Part shown: in pieces, positions 8,794-16,493 of the stretch
Layout: every line of letters begins with the position of its first letter
Position numbering within the stretch: the stretch's first letter is position 1
Origin: an uncultured Lachnospiraceae bacterium
Lineage (GTDB): Bacteria; Bacillota; Clostridia; Lachnospirales; Lachnospiraceae
Direction of reading: 5' to 3'
NCBI GenBank assembly: GCA_947382625.1
Contig: CANDAG010000005.1
Location: 1-64,000 of the forward strand
DNA: 64,000 bases
Program-made: the position numbers and the translations under genes
The notes under the pieces: model-generated
The model's input: the letters and a program-made list of their open reading frames with translations, nothing else
Database searches by the model: none
Told to the model about the DNA's origin: nothing

Positions 8794-8866
8794 CTTCCCT
8801 ACGCCGGTATTAACCGACAGGTCCAGAGGTCAGGTCTTACCTTTTTCAACTTGTTCAGTTCCCTCG
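8794..8866 (-). ncRNA. TPP riboswitch (THI element)
   Basis: Read on the minus strand, the 3' half contains GACCTG and, after two bases, GGTTAATACCGGCGTAGGGA, the diagnostic THI-box core that normally reads ACCTGATCTGGNTAATNCCNGCGNAGGGA. The closing P1 helix pairs GAGGGAA with the terminal AGGGAA region. The usual CTGAGA box is replaced by TTGAAA, a variant I believe occurs in clostridia. It precedes a terminator and thiD-thiE, so high TPP should stop transcription. Confidence 0.88.
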
Positions 8867-8926
8867 CAAACACATATCAATCTTATTCAGTTAAAAACAA
8901 AAAGGACATTCCTTTGCCTGGACAAT

Positions 8927-8955
8927 AGTATAGGTGATATGGGATTGAAAGTCAA
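8927..8955 (-). promoter_or_regulatory. Promoter of the thiDE operon
   Basis: On the minus strand TTGACT (8950-8955) and TATACT (8927-8932) are separated by exactly 17 bases, about 60 bases upstream of the TPP aptamer. The -35 differs from consensus at one position. Confidence 0.75.
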
Positions 8956-9013
8956 TAAAGTATTCCGGGAATCCACATAAGTGAATCCGCATAAGAGGGG
9001 ACTTCCCAAAATA

Positions 9014-10087
9014 CTAATTTGTTTCGTAATCAACCACAAATGCATCAATATCGGAATATCGTCTTACTTGTATGCCTGCCTTTTTGTACTCTTGTAGATA
9101 TTCATTTAAAATATCGTCATATTCCTTTGCCATCTTATGCAGGTCTTCTGAATCATATCCTCCCAAAACATCATATCTGTCGATATTCACTTCGTTGCTG
9201 ATTTCAGAAAACATCGCATTTGCACTGATCAGGCTCATAAATGCCAGATGCCTGTTTCCGTTTTCAGCTGCTGCATGCATCTTATTCCGCCAATTTGAAT
9301 ACATCTCCTCATAGGTACCACTCAGCGTATCCGCAGCAGCTGGTTTCTCCTGTCTTGCAATCGTCTCTTTCATCTGGCGGAACACCGCTATCGTTTCCTT
9401 CATAAGTATGGACAGATGTTTTTGTACAGACGTAACAGAGGCTGCTGATATTATATCCTCTATCATCTCACAAAGTTTATCCGGCCTGTTCTGCATTGCG
9501 TTCAGCTCTTCGTAAGCACGTTTTACTCCATAATGGAAATACTGCTTATTCAACATCGCTATTGCATTCTCAACATAATAAATAACCCCGCCTGCCCAGT
9601 CTAATACATCAGACCTATGCTCTGAGACCATTGCCAGTGTATAGCACTGCTCCGCCTCTTTTAGCAGATTTTCTGCCTTCGTATAATCTTCCTCTGAAAA
9701 AGGTGCGGACATGATATCTTTTGCTGTTTTCTGCAGTATATCCAGTTGTTCTTTATATTTCTCATCTGCACAATATACGATCCTGACATCCATAAGCCTG
9801 GAAATGTTTGGGTGCTCATATCTGGCATCGTCCTGTAAATGTTCCCATGTGGTACAATAGATGTCATGCCCAACCTGTAAGTCATCCTGTATAAAGGCAC
9901 ATCCCAATTGCCAGCCCCTGTCATCATTGATCAGGATGAGTAGGTCCAAGTCTGACTTTTCGTAAAAGTCTCCCGTCATAAAGGAACCGTATATCCCGAT
10001 CAGAGCAAGGGCACCCGGACACACGGTATCCGCCCGTTTTATGACTGCATCTATTATCTTTTGGTTTCTTTCTTCCAAATACATCAT
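9014..10087 (-). CDS. Nucleotidyltransferase-domain protein
   Basis: A 357-residue protein started at the ATG at 10087 behind AGGAGA. The N-terminal 120 residues form a polymerase-beta-type nucleotidyltransferase domain with the motif GSFMTGDFYEKSDLDLLIL; the acidic residues of SDLDL are the metal ligands. The rest is helical (residues 130-357), resembling HEPN-like or substrate-binding helical domains that accompany such enzymes, but I cannot assign it firmly. Target unknown; antibiotic or toxin-like roles are possible. The start region is embedded next to a perfect 22-bp hairpin whose foot overlaps the ribosome site. Confidence 0.82.
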   Translation of the reverse strand: MMYLEERNQKIIDAVIKRADTVCPGALALIGIYGSFMTGDFYEKSDLDLLILINDDRGWQLGCAFIQDDLQVGHDIYCTTWEHLQDDARYEHPNISRLMDVRIVYCADEKYKEQLDILQKTAKDIMSAPFSEEDYTKAENLLKEAEQCYTLAMVSEHRSDVLDWAGGVIYYVENAIAMLNKQYFHYGVKRAYEELNAMQNRPDKLCEMIEDIISAASVTSVQKHLSILMKETIAVFRQMKETIARQEKPAAADTLSGTYEEMYSNWRNKMHAAAENGNRHLAFMSLISANAMFSEISNEVNIDRYDVLGGYDSEDLHKMAKEYDDILNEYLQEYKKAGIQVRRYSDIDAFVVDYETN

Positions 10088-10098
10088 TACTCTTTTCT

Positions 10099-10149
10099 CC
10101 TGATATAATAATGATATAGCCACAAGAGCTATATCATTATTATATCAGG
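10099..10149. repeat. Perfect 22-bp inverted repeat at the nucleotidyltransferase start
   Basis: Bases 10099-10120 are the exact reverse complement of 10128-10149, with a 7-base loop. The stem is AT-rich (contains TATAATAATGATATAG) and is not followed by a T-run, so it is not an ordinary terminator. In the mRNA of the minus-strand nucleotidyltransferase the last stem bases CAGG form part of the AGGAGA ribosome site. It could sequester that site, or be a small palindromic mobile repeat. Confidence 0.9.
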
Positions 10150-10196
10150 TAATATAAGAATATACCAGTATGACGAAGTCTGATCATCCACGGATA

Positions 10197-10205
10197 CTTC
10201 TTTAC
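10197..10205. repeat. Left target-site duplication of the IS66-like element
   Basis: The 9-mer CTTCTTTAC directly precedes the left terminal repeat and occurs again directly after the right terminal repeat (21108-21116). IS66-family elements typically make 8-bp duplications. Confidence 0.8.
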
Positions 10206-10518
10206 GTTACTTTTCACACCCACGCCAGCAACCAGCCTTTTGTTTAAAGTGCTGAATTTAAAAAAATTCTTATCCACAGCCAGCAGGAGCAAAACCCTGA
10301 AATTGTGTTTTCAAACCTCTTTCTCATGGGCTGCTCCTGTTTTTTCTCTGGTATCTTCTGGATAATTCCCCTTTTTTATGGCATTTCACTCAATCCCGTT
10401 TTTATCCTTCCGTCTGCCGGTATTTTCCTCCCCGGCATTCTCAACAACGGCCCAGGTTATCCACATTCGCTTTTCTTCCTGCTTTCTGCTATACTTTCAG
10501 AAAAGAAAGGACAGCGCC

Positions 10519-10676
10519 ATGGGACGACACAAGACAGATGGGACTCATCAGGGTCCCTCTCAGGAAAAGACCATACAGGAACAGAAAATGCGCATAAAGG
10601 AACTGGAACATATGATCCGTCTCCTGGAAAGGGAAAACTCCCTGCTGGGTGAACTGTGTTATCCCCAATTAGTAGG
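10519..10676 (+). pseudogene. IS66-like element, first gene, 5' fragment
   Basis: An ATG at 10519 follows AAAGGA and opens a frame reading MGRHKTDGTHQGPSQEKTIQ and then a heptad-like helix (KELEHMIRLLERENSLL). Homologous-looking helical sequence resumes at 19132-19332, where the gene overlaps the transposase start. The frame seen here continues only by accident into the antisense of vapE and CHC2. I read it as the N-terminal part of a coiled-coil accessory gene cut by the inserted module. Confidence 0.6.
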
Positions 10677-10931
10677 AACAATCCAGCTTTCTGGCGAGCG
10701 GCGGCACGTCAAGAAATATATATGGAGTTTTTTAAGAACCGCCCCGGAAAGGAGCGGGTCGCACTGGAATACGGTCAGGCAGTTGCGGATGCTGTTCCGG
10801 AAGCCGCCTTTCTCGGTGGTTTCCAGCATGGCTTTGACTTCTTCAACGCTCCGGATCGGCTCTGCGCTGTCGGCCATGTTCTTTACTTCCTGCCGTATCT
10901 CCGGCGGTAAGTTCTGCCATTCGTCTTTCAA
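10659..10931 (-). pseudogene. Virulence-associated protein E (VapE-like), N-terminal fragment
   Basis: The frame starts at TTG 10931 (MKDEWQNLPPEIRQEVK) behind GAGGA and reads like the N-terminus of the VapE-like proteins of mobilizable elements, including RNSIRNCLTVFQCDPLLSGA. After residue 68 the likeness stops (about 10728), exactly at the inverted-repeat boundary; the last 22 residues are junction sequence. The normal protein is several hundred residues and carries a primase or helicase-like domain, all missing here. The start overlaps the end of the CHC2 gene. Confidence 0.7.
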
Positions 10932-11490
10932 GGTTCCTCACTTCCTTTCCATGTCCTGTGATAAGGGCTGCCCGCTCCTGAATGTTCCCGGAAAGAAGCA
11001 TATCCATCAGATATTCCAGACGGCTTATATTTTGCAGGGCTTCGGTAAACCGGGGATGCCATGCTTCCTCCGGCTTTTGTGGGGCATATTCCTCCTTCCA
11101 GCGGCGCAGGAGATGGTAGTAGTCGGACAGCACCCGGAAACAATGCCGCTCCATACGCTTAAATTTCTGTTCCTCCGTTTCCCTCCGCAGACGTGGCCGG
11201 ATGGGCGGCTTCCCGGCATTCCTCCCGTCCTCATAGGGGATGGAGAAGTCCTGCGCCAGCATGAGGGCGGCTTCCCTGCTCCCGATTCCGTGGAGCCGGG
11301 AAACAAAGTCAATCACGTCCCCGGTGGCTCCGCAGCCGAAACAGTAAAAGCGGCGGTCAACCTTCATGCTTGGGTTTTTGTCGTTATGGAACGGGCAGAC
11401 GCACATCCCGTTCCGGTTTACTTTTATTCCATAATGCTCCGCAGCCTGCCTTGTGGTGACGGACTGCTTCACGGCTTCAAATACGTTCAA
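10843..11490 (-). CDS. CHC2 zinc-finger (DnaG-like primase N-terminal) protein
   Basis: A 215-residue protein. I start it at the TTG at 11490 (NVFEAVKQSVTTRQAAEHYG), which sits nine bases after AGGAGG; the longer frame starts inside a palindrome. Residues 20-75 are a CHC2 zinc finger with ligands in CPFH and CFGC, spacing like DnaG, followed by a basic helical tail. Such proteins are standard in mobilizable elements next to VapE and the relaxase and probably help replicate or prime the transferred strand. No TOPRIM catalytic domain is visible. Confidence 0.85.
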   Translation of the reverse strand: MNVFEAVKQSVTTRQAAEHYGIKVNRNGMCVCPFHNDKNPSMKVDRRFYCFGCGATGDVIDFVSRLHGIGSREAALMLAQDFSIPYEDGRNAGKPPIRPRLRRETEEQKFKRMERHCFRVLSDYYHLLRRWKEEYAPQKPEEAWHPRFTEALQNISRLEYLMDMLLSGNIQERAALITGHGKEVRNLERRMAELTAGDTAGSKEHGRQRRADPER

Positions 11491-11512
11491 TAGGCGTTCC
11501 TCCTGATAATCC

Positions 11513-11543
11513 CAACGTGGGCGACACAATGTCGCTCACGTTG
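11513..11543. repeat. Palindromic element, copy 1 of 3
   Basis: A 14-bp stem with one G-T mismatch around a 3-base loop: CAACGTGGGCGACA, then TGTCGCTCACGTTG. The same layout (CGTG...GACA-AA-TGTC...CACG) recurs at 15144-15170 and 15206-15232 in this module. It lies just upstream of the CHC2 gene, suggesting a binding site for a module-encoded protein. Confidence 0.75.
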
Positions 11544-11613
11544 TCTGTAAATCTTTCCAGTTCAAAATAAAAGGCACTTGTCTGCGGTTTCCAATCACAA
11601 AACAAGTGCCTGT

Positions 11614-13202
11614 TTAAAGTTCCATATTCTGTTGTTTCTCTGTCCGGGGCGGCTGGCTTTTCGCTGCCTGCTCCTGCCGGATGCGTTCCTGCCGCCCTTT
11701 CAGGCTCTCCTGTACGGATGGTTTCTTCCCCGGCTCGGCGGTCTGGCGGTACTGCTCGGATGGCAAAACCTGATTCAGCCAGTGGCGCACGTCACGCAGC
11801 ACCTTCACATCTGCCTGAACCGCTTCCAGTTCCTTCTTTTGTCCGGGCAGGGCGGCGGCAAGCTGTTCCCGTTCCGCTTCCAAATCTTTGCGGGAGTAGG
11901 AATTGCCTTTCAGGTTGGCTTTAAAATACCGGATGGCGGCATGGTAAGCGTCCAGTTCCTCCCGGTGGCTCTCCGCAAACTGCTCTTTTTTCTTCTTCCA
12001 GCCGATAGCGGCGTACTCCTTATGGACTGGCTTGTTTGCTTCGTATTTGTCAATATAGGACAACATGGTGTCGATGGCTTTGATACGCTTCTCGCTTTTT
12101 TTCACGCTCTCCATGACAGAAACGGCGGTCTGGCTGATTTCGTCCAGCCGGGTGTCAAGGCTCTCCACGGTGGAGATTCCCTTTTTCCGCAGGAAGTCCA
12201 TCGCCGCCTGCACTTTATTGTAGTCGGCAACGGTTCCTTTCAGCTTCCCTCTGGAAGTCCAGTCGGCACGTTCCCCGCTCCGCAGTTCCAGATACTGAAA
12301 AAGCAGCTCCGGGAGTGTCGGTTCCCTGGCCTGCTCCAACGCTTCCAGCAGCACGGCCTTTTTCTCCTTTAAATCGGCAATCCAGCCTTTTAAGTGGCGC
12401 ACCATCTGGCGGATGGACTGCATGAGGGAGTTGGCGGCTTTGATGTCCCGGTTCAGGTTGCCGATGTTGGTCTGGATTCCTTTCTTCTCCATCTGGCAGA
12501 CGGCTGGCCCCATGTGGACGGTGGGGATTTGGTCAATCCCCTGTCGGGCATAGGAGCGCAGGTCAAGCCGTTCCGGGCGGTCGTTGGCTTCCAGATAACG
12601 GTTGGCTGTGTCCGCCCATCCCTGCCGCCAGATTTCAGCATACTTTCGGTCGTTCCAGTCTACGGTGTTCTGTTTGTGGCTTTTCCACCTGCCGGACGGG
12701 AGCCGGATTCTTTCGCCGTTTTCGTCAAGGTCTATATCTTGCGGCATTTGGGGAGCCATTTCCCGTTTTCGTCCATCGCCCGCATGGTGAGCAGGATGTG
12801 GGCGTGGGGGTTGCCGTCCCCTTTGTCGTGGATGGCAAAGTCGGCTATCATTCCTTTGGAAACAAAAAACTCCCGGCAATAGTCACGGAGAAGGTCGGCA
12901 TACTGTTCCAGGGGAATTTCCCTCGGAATGGCAAGCACGAACCTCCGGGCAAGCTGGGAGTCCCATTGTTTTTCCTGTGCTTCGGCGGAGTTCCATAGAG
13001 TGTTGCGGTCTGCGTACTCCGGCAGCGCATTGGGCGGGAGCAGGATTTCCTTGTGGGTGACTTCGGTTTTGTAGGGATAGTATTTTTGCTGCTGGTCGTA
13101 TTCGGAGAACAGTTTCTCCCCGCTCTGGTAGGCGGCGGCAGACACGGCAGATTCATTTTTGCTCCGTTTAACGATTGTGATTTTACAGTGCGGGCATGGC
13201 AT
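11614..13202 (-). pseudogene. mobA: MobA/MobL (MobQ-type) relaxase, frameshifted
   Basis: The relaxase starts at ATG 13202 (MPCPHCKITIVKRSKNESAV) behind AAAGGAGG. The N-terminal HUH-type nuclease domain is clear: AAAYQSGEKL near residue 30 and the metal-binding histidines in GNPHAHILLTMR near residue 135. After KWLPKCRKI the frame hits TAG near 12733, while the expected continuation (DLDENGERIRLPSGRW) is in the next frame and runs to 11614. The family normally reads CRKxYDLDENGERI here, so one base has been lost in ATATAT. The C-terminal half is a long coiled coil. A sequencing error is the alternative. Confidence 0.85.
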
Positions 13203-13237
13203 AGGTGCGCCCTCCTTTCTTCCGGATTCCGGGCATG

Positions 13238-13273
13238 AAAAAAGCAGGATACCTTTCAAAAGATTTCCTGCTT
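13238..13273 (-). terminator. Terminator between tfoX-like gene and relaxase
   Basis: On the minus strand AAGCAGGA and TCCTGCTT form an 8-bp stem around a 16-base loop, followed by a short T-run. It separates the tfoX-like/Imm1 genes from the relaxase. A second small GC hairpin (GCCGCTGATAAGCGGC) follows upstream. Confidence 0.65.
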
Positions 13274-13351
13274 GGGTGTGCCGCTGATAAGCGGCAGGTT
13301 ATTTAGTTTTTGTTGGGCTGTCAGTTCGGTAAATTTGAACTTTCGTTATTG

Positions 13352-13609
13352 TTACTTTTTCAGAAAATCGCTAAATTCTTTCAATTCTTTTTTTGTATCT
13401 TCTGAAAGCCTGTTATATTCTATATCATGAATTGCTCCCTCTAATGTATATAAATGCACAAGACACACATTCGGATATTTCTGCTTTAATCTAAGAAATG
13501 CGTCTTTTGCACCTATCGTAATAAGTTTTTCAGAAGATTCGATACCGACAGATGTTAGCTTTTTCTCCATTTCTTTACCAATATTCATCATTGATGTTAA
13601 TTCAGACAT
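13352..13609 (-). CDS. TfoX C-terminal-domain protein
   Basis: An 85-residue protein started at ATG 13609 (MSELTSMMNIGKEMEKKL). It matches the TfoX/Sxy C-terminal domain: the helix-hairpin-helix-like opening (NIGKEMEKKLTSVGIESSEKL), a GAKDAFLRLKQKYP segment and the hydrophobic helix VHLYTLEGAIHDIEYNRL. In proteobacteria the domain belongs to a competence regulator. In Firmicutes, stand-alone versions have no established role and are often in mobile DNA. It lies 47 bases downstream of the Imm1 gene on the same strand. Confidence 0.82.
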   Translation of the reverse strand: MSELTSMMNIGKEMEKKLTSVGIESSEKLITIGAKDAFLRLKQKYPNVCLVHLYTLEGAIHDIEYNRLSEDTKKELKEFSDFLKK

Positions 13610-13656
13610 GATTATCTCCACCTTTTTACAATCTGCATATTCCTACAAACAGGAAT

Positions 13657-14019
13657 TTAGAGTTCTTGCCACTGAATACACTGCGGTTTTTTATATGTAA
13701 CAAGAAATTCTTTTATACAAGATATAGCCATATCAAAAGAAATTACTGCATTGGCATCGGGTGTCCATTCTTCTCCCCCGGCGATAAAAGTGACTTCTTT
13801 ATCATTGCTATCATTAAATGACAAAAACATATCACCGTTTTCGCTTTCAAAATAGTTCACAGCAGCATAGCCATTCTTGATTGCGATAGCTAAGCAAGGG
13901 TATTCTTCAACGTTACTTATCCATAATTCTTCAGTTTTATCTTCAAAATCAGATAAAAAAGAAATTACTTCTTGTGCCGATTGAAACTGAAAATCAGCAT
14001 TACTTGTTGATACTAACAT
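13657..14019 (-). CDS. Imm1-family immunity protein
   Basis: A 120-residue protein started at ATG 14019 behind GGAGAA; the longer frame runs back through the oriT region and is not coding. The pattern (ELWISNVEEYPCLAIAIKNG, then AAVNYFESENGDMFLSF, and a final GEEWTPDANAVISFDMAISC) fits the Imm1 immunity family that protects against contact-dependent or polymorphic toxins. No toxin gene is adjacent, so it may be an orphan cargo immunity gene. Confidence 0.75.
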   Translation of the reverse strand: MLVSTSNADFQFQSAQEVISFLSDFEDKTEELWISNVEEYPCLAIAIKNGYAAVNYFESENGDMFLSFNDSNDKEVTFIAGGEEWTPDANAVISFDMAISCIKEFLVTYKKPQCIQWQEL

Positions 14020-14257
14020 TTTATTCTTCTCCACAAATTCCGATTTGTTAATGGCTCTATTATACGCTTTCTCACTGAAAAAGTATAGCCGGATTTCGTA
14101 AAACTTGTCGGACGGAACCAGCTTGCAGCACAAGGTGATTCCGAACGGCAAGTCCACAAAGGGGTAGCTGGCAAAGCCAGCGCAGGGGAAGTGTAGCGTC
14201 CCCTGTGATGATTGGAGCGAAGCAGAAATTATCTGCTGTCCGCAGGACGCCCCCGGC
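14020..14257. other. Non-coding structured stretch next to oriT
   Basis: No convincing gene. It contains several short hairpins (AGCTGGCAAAGCCAGC near 14167, GGGGAAGTGTAGCGTCCCC near 14186). This is compatible with an extended transfer-origin region read by the relaxase and its helpers. Confidence 0.4.
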
Positions 14258-14301
14258 AGGGCGCAATGCACCACTTCCCAAGTGGTGTATAATTGCGCCC
14301 T
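14258..14301. other. oriT: Predicted oriT with MobQ-type nic region
   Basis: Nested inverted repeats: outer AGGGCGCAAT / ATTGCGCCCT (14258-14267 and 14292-14301) and inner CACCACTT / AAGTGGTG around CCC (14269-14287). The right side reads TATAATTGCGCCCT, very similar to the RSF1010-type nic sequence, in which TAAGTGCGCCCT is conserved. It lies in the same module as a MobA/L relaxase, which belongs to the family acting on such sites. Confidence 0.75.
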
Positions 14302-14405
14302 CTTTCAGAGGGGTGTTTCAAGCTTCCTGTTCCACTGCATTTTTACTGCTCTGTTGTTTCGGCTTCTTATCAGAAGATTTAATGTATAGCCCACTTTTGA
14401 TAATT

Positions 14406-14699
14406 TCACTCTGTCTCATCTATCCTGTTCTCTGAAAGGATTCTTTCCACAAGCTCCTTTGTGTCACTCCTGTGGAAAAGTACCTTTAAGATGGCGCTTA
14501 CCTGCCCGTCCGTCACGGCTTCCGGCTGGGGGAGATAGCTTTCCAGCATTGCACCTCTGGTGCAGAGCCGGTGCGTCCGTTCTTTCCGGGTCAGCTTCTT
14601 TATCTGGTGTTCCAGTATTTTCTCCTGATGCTGTGCCCTCCACAGTTTGGCTTCAGCCTTTTCAATCTCCTGGTTCAGTTTTTCCAGCTTCTCATTCAT
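14406..14699 (-). CDS. DUF3847 family protein
   Basis: A 97-residue protein started at ATG 14699 (MNEKLEKLNQEIEKAEAKL) behind GGAGGG. It has an N-terminal coiled coil and the conserved segment LTRKERTHRLCTRGAMLESY typical of DUF3847, a family found next to relaxase genes in mobilizable elements and resembling MobC-like helper proteins. Its start overlaps the end of the RepA-like gene by eight bases. A role at oriT is plausible from position only. Confidence 0.85.
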   Translation of the reverse strand: MNEKLEKLNQEIEKAEAKLWRAQHQEKILEHQIKKLTRKERTHRLCTRGAMLESYLPQPEAVTDGQVSAILKVLFHRSDTKELVERILSENRIDETE

Positions 14700-15033
14700 G
14701 GCAGGTTCCCTCCGTCTTTGGGATGAGTACATAGATCTTGTTGGGCTCCCCGATACCCTGCCGGACACGCACGATCAGCCCGGCTTCTTCCAGTTCCTTC
14801 AGGGAACGCTTGACCGTCATGTGGCTGCGGGAAAGCACCGCCGACAATTCCATAATCGGGAAGCGGATATATAAAATCCCATTCACATCCTCTATGCCGT
14901 CTGTCAATACAGCGTCCAGCATACGGGCATACATAACCTTTGCTGTGCTGCTGACCGGGAGCCGGAGTACGGCTCCTGGCAGGGGCATACTCGGCGGCAG
15001 GGGTGTACCCGCAGTCATAAATTCAACTTCCAT
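14692..15033 (-). CDS. Replication-initiator-like helix-turn-helix protein (RepA_N type)
   Basis: A 113-residue protein with LPLPGAVLRLPVSS-like opening and a winged helix (LYIRFPIMELSAVLSRSHMT, then KRSLKELEEAGLIVRVRQG). It resembles the N-terminal domain of RepA_N-type replication initiators that many Firmicutes mobile elements carry as a short stand-alone gene. Ribosome site GGGAGG precedes the ATG at 15033. A hairpin with a T-rich tail lies just upstream (15069-15091), possibly an attenuator. Confidence 0.72.
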   Translation of the reverse strand: MEVEFMTAGTPLPPSMPLPGAVLRLPVSSTAKVMYARMLDAVLTDGIEDVNGILYIRFPIMELSAVLSRSHMTVKRSLKELEEAGLIVRVRQGIGEPNKIYVLIPKTEGTCHE

Positions 15034-15143
15034 GCAATCACCTCCCTCGCTTCTTTTTGCAAAAATAAGCTGGCATTTATTCTGCCAGCCATTTAATTTT
15101 TAGATTTACTTTACTCTACAGCTTTCCATATCTTCTGGTTTTA

Positions 15144-15170
15144 ACGTGATGGACAAAATGTCCGTCACGT
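15144..15170. repeat. Palindromic element, copy 2 of 3
   Basis: ACGTGATGGACA, loop AAA, TGTCCGTCACGT: a 12-bp stem with one G-T mismatch. It lies 110 bases upstream of the RepA-like gene and 36 bases from copy 3. From 15034 to 15574 no gene is convincing; these palindromes are the main content. Confidence 0.75.
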
Positions 15171-15205
15171 TGCTTACAGATTTTAATATAAGCTTTCTGG
15201 TTTTG

Positions 15206-15232
15206 AGGTGGCGGACAAAATGTCCGGCACCT
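15206..15232. repeat. Palindromic element, copy 3 of 3
   Basis: AGGTGGCGGACA, loop AAA, TGTCCGGCACCT: same architecture and central GGACAAAATGTCC as copy 2. Confidence 0.75.
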
Positions 15233-15500
15233 TGTTTCTGGATTTTTGTTGCCGGCTCTCCCTGGTGTCGTTCCTCCCCTGGCTCTCACAGCGGCGTATC
15301 GCTTCCCCTTGGCACGCTCATTGCAGTCAGCTTTTGATCCCTTTCCGCGGGTCATGGCGTCGCTTCGCCGAGGAAGCATATCCCACACAGGCCGGTCATT
15401 CGATTGGAGTAATCCATCGATGAACTGCCTGTATGATAGAACATTTTCGTGCCCTGCGCCGTATATCCGCAAATCAGGAATGGAGCCGTATATTTAAAAA

Positions 15501-15532
15501 ATTCCACGATTGCGGAATCCGTATGGTATAAT
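15501..15532 (+). promoter_or_regulatory. Promoter and possible operator of the XRE gene
   Basis: A TATAAT box at 15527-15532 lies 43 bases upstream of the XRE start. Just before it is the palindrome ATTCC-8 bases-GGAAT (15501-15518), a likely self-operator. The -35 is not clear. Confidence 0.4.
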
Positions 15533-15574
15533 GGCTTTGGCGGTGGAAAGAGCCGCAGGAAGGGGCGTGGAGCC

Positions 15575-16384
15575 ATGAAACAGGGGATGACTGTGCAGGA
15601 GCGGTTAAAGGATTTAAGGGTGGAACGGCATTTAAAGTTAGAGGATCTGGCGGCTGCTACCGGTATTTCAAAGTCTGCCTTGGGAAGCTATGAAACTGAG
15701 GACTATAAAGAGATCAGCCACGGTAACCTCGTAACGCTGGCAAAATTTTACGGTGTGTCTACGGATTACCTTCTCTGCCTGACAGAAAATCGAAACCACC
15801 CAAACACGGAACTTACCGAGCTACATTTGAGCGATGATATGGTAGAGCTGTTAAAAAGCGGGCGTATCAACAACCGGCTGCTGTGTGAGATTGCCACACA
15901 TAAAGACTTTGCCACACTTATGACGGACACAGAGATTTATGTGGATGGCATTGCCACCATGCGCTTTCAGGATTTGAACAGCATTCTGGAAGCGGTGCGT
16001 TCGGAAGTCCTTTCCAGATACCAGCCGGCAGGGGAAGATACCCACTTAAAGGCGTTGCAGGCTTCGCAGATACAGGAAGAGGATTATTTCTGCCAGGTTA
16101 CCCACCGGACTTGGGATGCTATCCTCCACGACATCTGGGAAGCGCATAAGGACGATACAGACCGTGCGCCGGACGTTTCCAACGCCCTGAAGGTAATGAA
16201 GGACGTGCAGAGGGCTATGAGGCTCCCTGGATCATTCCTTGATATGTTCTGCGCCATTATGTGTAAACAGCTGCAGATTCGGTACGAAAAGCTCACGGAG
16301 CAGGAGCGCACAGCCCTAAAAAACCTTATGAAGAAATCCCAGATTTATAGAGATTCTCCATTGAGCAGACAAAAGCGGAGATAA
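15575..16384 (+). CDS. XRE-family helix-turn-helix regulator
   Basis: A 269-residue protein started at ATG 15575 (MKQGMTVQERLKDLRVERHL). Residues 10-70 are a Cro/C1-type helix-turn-helix (LEDLAAATGISKSALGSYE); the remaining 200 residues are helical and of unknown function (FATLMTDTEIYVDGIATMRF). Proteins of this layout are common in clostridial mobilizable elements, divergent from the replication and mobilization genes, and probably set their expression. It is followed by a strong terminator. Confidence 0.88.
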   Translation: MKQGMTVQERLKDLRVERHLKLEDLAAATGISKSALGSYETEDYKEISHGNLVTLAKFYGVSTDYLLCLTENRNHPNTELTELHLSDDMVELLKSGRINNRLLCEIATHKDFATLMTDTEIYVDGIATMRFQDLNSILEAVRSEVLSRYQPAGEDTHLKALQASQIQEEDYFCQVTHRTWDAILHDIWEAHKDDTDRAPDVSNALKVMKDVQRAMRLPGSFLDMFCAIMCKQLQIRYEKLTEQERTALKNLMKKSQIYRDSPLSRQKRR

Positions 16385-16387
16385 GGA

Positions 16388-16425
16388 AATGCCGTTGCCT
16401 GGGGTTTTGCCCATGCAACGGCATT
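16388..16425 (+). terminator. Terminator of the XRE gene
   Basis: AATGCCGTTGC and GCAACGGCATT form a perfect 11-bp stem around a 16-base loop, a few bases after the XRE stop codon. The T-tract after it (TAGTTTTGATT) is weak. Confidence 0.7.
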
Positions 16426-16493
16426 CGGGTAGTTTTGATTCAATTTTCAAGCACAAAAATTTTTATTTTGATCTGTAGTCTTTGGATTCAGGC

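Noticed and set aside
10378..11493. 371-codon plus-strand ORF
   Set aside because: It joins the start of the IS first gene to the antisense of vapE and CHC2; only the part from 10519 to the module edge is meaningful.
11578..12372. 264-codon plus-strand ORF opposite the relaxase
   Set aside because: It is antisense to the coiled-coil half of MobA/L, Leu/Phe/His rich and without family likeness.
14020..14274. N-terminal extension of the Imm1 frame
   Set aside because: The added 85 residues are encoded by the oriT and hairpin region; a well-placed GGAGAA site supports the ATG at 14019.
15116..15472. 118-codon minus-strand ORF
   Set aside because: It spans the palindromic region, is very rich in Arg/Lys/Gly, has no ribosome site or family likeness; treated as non-coding.
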